From Giardia muris (taxonomy: Eukaryota > Fornicata > Diplomonadida > Hexamitidae): a DNA stretch of 64,000 nt. The stretch spans positions 1,054,001-1,118,000 of the forward strand of contig CM016926.1 of assembly GCA_006247105.1 (NCBI GenBank), written 5' to 3'. The notes below the pieces were generated by a model that had not been told where the DNA came from, did no database searches, and saw nothing but the letters and a program-made list of their open reading frames with translations. Below, in pieces: positions 62,277 to 64,000 of the stretch (position 1 is the first letter of the stretch; each line of letters begins with the position of its first letter). Both the position numbers and the translations under genes were made by a program.

Positions 62277-62672
62277 ATGCCGCCTCCTCTCAACCTAGTT
62301 CTTGAGGCGTTGGACAAGGCGATCGCCCTTGTTGATAGTTCCTGCGAGTATGCAGAGGCATTCGCCCGTGATCTTACCAAGCCACCGGCCGAAGTCATGA
62401 GGGAATTGGAGATGGAAGCGAAGAGACTTGTTGAAAATGGTCGTCAATTCACAGAACTCTATATCAACTTAACGACAGAAGTACAGAAGCTTGATGCAAG
62501 TCATGACCCAGGTGCGTCTGTCGCTCATTTGGCCCTCCAAACGGTCGCTTCATTCGTACTTTGCATCGACATCGCCATCCCCGACCTTTATGCCAAGCCC
62601 CTCGTTCCCGAGATGCTAGACAGTACGCCCCTTCGTAAGGTCAGACGATTAGTCTCATCAAAGATTAAATGA
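62277..62672 (+). CDS. Small hypothetical protein, 131 aa
   Basis: Helical and acidic in its first half (AEAFARDLTKPPAEVMRELE), then a hydrophobic stretch (LALQTVASFVLCIDIAIPDL) and a basic end (RKVRRLVSSKIK). It is too short and plain to assign; a small complex subunit, such as a Mediator-type component, is one guess without real support. The stop TGA overlaps the ATG of the next gene as ATGA, so the two may be transcribed together. Confidence 0.62.
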   Translation: MPPPLNLVLEALDKAIALVDSSCEYAEAFARDLTKPPAEVMRELEMEAKRLVENGRQFTELYINLTTEVQKLDASHDPGASVAHLALQTVASFVLCIDIAIPDLYAKPLVPEMLDSTPLRKVRRLVSSKIK

Positions 62673-63088
62673 TAACTGAAAGAGACGTGCATATATATAC
62701 CCAGCAGTACCTACGGGCGATGGCCCTCTTCGTCCTATATTACGCCTTTACTGTGTCTCCAAATATCTACACCGCTATCGTTGTGATCGTATTGACGTTC
62801 ACTTCCGATTCCTCTAACATTGGCCTTTTCATTCTCACCTTGCTGATTGTCGCCGCGGCACCCGTCGCTAGCTACTTCCTCTCCCTGAACTACGTAATCA
62901 TGAACATGCTCACCTACTTCCCCTACGCTAATAACCGAGAGGAATGGCAATACGTTGTTGGATATTGCATCCCTTGGATAACGTACTTGGGGTACTACTC
63001 GCTCCAGTTCCTGGTCCAAAGGAAGTACGGTTCCGTCACGGCTTGCACTCGGTACATCCGTCGCTTCCGTGGAGGCCTGGCGGTTTAG
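62669..63088 (+). CDS. Small multi-pass membrane protein, 139 aa
   Basis: Three or four hydrophobic segments: ALFVLYYAFTVSP, IYTAIVVIVLTFT, IGLFILTLLIVAAAPVASYF and IPWITYLGYYSLQFL. There is no signal peptide; the N-terminus is short and charged. The topology suits a small ER or Golgi membrane protein, but no family is recognised. Start overlaps the previous stop (ATGA). The stop TAG lies 25 bp before the next ATG, with an AGTAAAT poly(A) signal overlapping that ATG. Confidence 0.7.
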   Translation: MITERDVHIYTQQYLRAMALFVLYYAFTVSPNIYTAIVVIVLTFTSDSSNIGLFILTLLIVAAAPVASYFLSLNYVIMNMLTYFPYANNREEWQYVVGYCIPWITYLGYYSLQFLVQRKYGSVTACTRYIRRFRGGLAV

Positions 63089-63108
63089 CGGCTCTCAGAA
63101 GGACAGAA

Positions 63109-63115
63109 AGTAAAT
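63109..63115 (+). terminator. Poly(A) signal AGTAAAT overlapping the next ATG
   Basis: Exact AGTRAAY match, 21 bp past the stop of the membrane protein. Its last two bases are the first two of the ATG at 63114. Confidence 0.55.
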
Positions 63116-64000
63116 GTCTGGTGGCGCATTTGGCGGGATGACCGCGTTCATGCGTGCCGGAGAGCCCCGGCGGTCGGAGTTCCTCCCGATAGAGACGTAC
63201 ATAGCGCAGAATCAGCTCGAACGCGTACTCCTGCACCCAGACTTCGGAATGCACATCACAAATGAGGCCACGTACCTCCTGTCCTATCTGACAAGCGGTG
63301 GGAACCTCTCGCGGCTCTTCGAGTTCATGTTCGTCGACCTCGCGCCCCGCCAGGGTGTCGAAATGTACTACGCAAGACAAGGCAAGAATTGCGCCAATTC
63401 AGTCCTCGGACTCTCGCACCAGACGCGCACTACGCTGGCCACGGCGGTCGCAGATATCTTCCCAGCTAGCATCCGAGTTCCTGGCTTCATCGAACGAGTG
63501 ATTCAGACCAAGGGGCTTGTCATTCAAATGCTTCGTCTCATTGGTGGAGAATATGGTGAAATGGACAAGCCACTCCCGGGACCACGTGACTCAACGATCC
63601 TCAAGTGTTTTGCAAAGGTCATTGACGCCATGATTTCGACCGCAGCACGGCATACTCTACTCACCACCGCCCTCAATAATCCGGAGGGATATTCTGCTCT
63701 CAAGTACTGGGTAGCAAATATCGGCCACACGGACGTGGCCGACGTTCTTCGTCGATTCATTGTAGGGCACGACGAGATGGATCTTGCGCGCAGAGAAGAC
63801 CTCTACCAGCTCGTCATATCCGCCGGGATCGTCAAGAGTCTTGTCAGTATCCTTGTCGAGAAGAACGACTCCCCAACCTCGGCTCAAGCCGGTGCCGCGG
63901 CCTCAATCCTAACGCGTATCGTGAGTAAGAACATCCACACTCTGGTCTATGAGTTGCTTCCTTTCATCCCGCACATTGCAACAATGGTCTTCTCGGCAAC
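63114..64000 (+). CDS. SAPS-like (SIT4/PP6 phosphatase-associated) protein, 5' part
   Basis: Open from the ATG at 63114 to the window edge (295 codons, no stop). It is all-helical and repeat-like. NQLERVLLHPDFGMHITNEA and LSYLTSGGNLSRLFEFMFVD parallel the 'x-L-I-E-x-L-x-x-P-x-x-L-x-x-L-x-x-Y-I' start of SAPS domains, and ALKYWVANIGHTDVADVLRR parallels the 'L-L-x-H-I-G-x-x-A-I-x-D-L-L-L-R-L' block. SAPS proteins bind PP6-type phosphatases. The assignment is by pattern and needs the missing 3' part; another armadillo-like protein is possible. Its ATG follows AGTAA. Confidence 0.6.
   Translation, partial: MSGGAFGGMTAFMRAGEPRRSEFLPIETYIAQNQLERVLLHPDFGMHITNEATYLLSYLTSGGNLSRLFEFMFVDLAPRQGVEMYYARQGKNCANSVLGLSHQTRTTLATAVADIFPASIRVPGFIERVIQTKGLVIQMLRLIGGEYGEMDKPLPGPRDSTILKCFAKVIDAMISTAARHTLLTTALNNPEGYSALKYWVANIGHTDVADVLRRFIVGHDEMDLARREDLYQLVISAGIVKSLVSILVEKNDSPTSAQAGAAASILTRIVSKNIHTLVYELLPFIPHIATMVFSA

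Noticed and set aside
1..64000. CRISPR arrays, insertion sequences, phage genes
   Set aside because: None seen; the gene content is eukaryotic throughout.

Overview
The window looks like a chromosome fragment of a diplomonad protist of the Giardia type, possibly a Giardia species more GC-rich than G. intestinalis. Visible evidence: no introns; intergenic gaps mostly under 40 bp; A- or T-rich tracts directly before start codons; repeated AGTRAAY poly(A)-signal matches at or inside stop codons; many NEK-like kinases and ankyrin proteins of the Giardia '21.1' style (repeated TALM..A motifs); and a Giardia-like Argonaute. TAA, TAG and TGA all appear as stops, which argues against Spironucleus and other hexamitins that read TAR as glutamine. 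The species is inferred, not proven.

Layout, left to right. 281-4567: large unrecognised protein. 4577-7594: two ankyrin proteins on the minus strand, the second with a C-terminal RING. 7595-8113: the longest non-coding gap. 8114-15405: three minus-strand genes (disordered protein, cyclin-box protein, basic disordered protein). 15413-16060: probable eIF3h-like MPN protein. 16072-19071: ankyrin/coiled-coil protein. 19092-26327: one 2411-aa protein with seven successive NEK-like domains, none with an intact HRD motif. 26335-32731: a 155-aa orphan, an Arp5-like actin-related protein, a small minus-strand orphan and Argonaute. 32909-37018: LRR/AIR9-like protein.

37051-50949 is dense in kinases, ankyrins and ubiquitin factors: a catalytically intact NEK; an ankyrin-RING protein in the same frame directly after the NEK stop; a USP5-type deubiquitinase; a pseudokinase-ankyrin; a Ser/Asp/Glu-rich protein; tRNA-Leu(CAA); an intact NEK-ankyrin; a tail-anchored pseudokinase-ankyrin; and an ankyrin-coiled coil-pseudokinase. 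51221-64000 holds a membrane-anchored cathepsin B-like protease, a 5'-nucleotidase-C-domain-like membrane protein, a giant RBR (IBR-RING2) protein, an orphan, a VAP-like tail-anchored MSP protein, two small proteins overlapping by 4 bp, and a truncated SAPS-like gene.

Two themes stand out. First, kinase and ankyrin folds are recombined in every order, mostly with dead catalytic sites, which suggests scaffolding (NEK proteins in Giardia are linked to cytoskeleton and cell cycle; the role here is inference). Second, packing is extreme: divergent start codons as little as 5 bp apart, convergent genes with overlapping stops or 71 bp of shared coding sequence, poly(A) signals that contain the stop codon, and a tRNA 3' end touching a coding gene. 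The nearest thing to an undescribed system is the seven-domain pseudokinase array.
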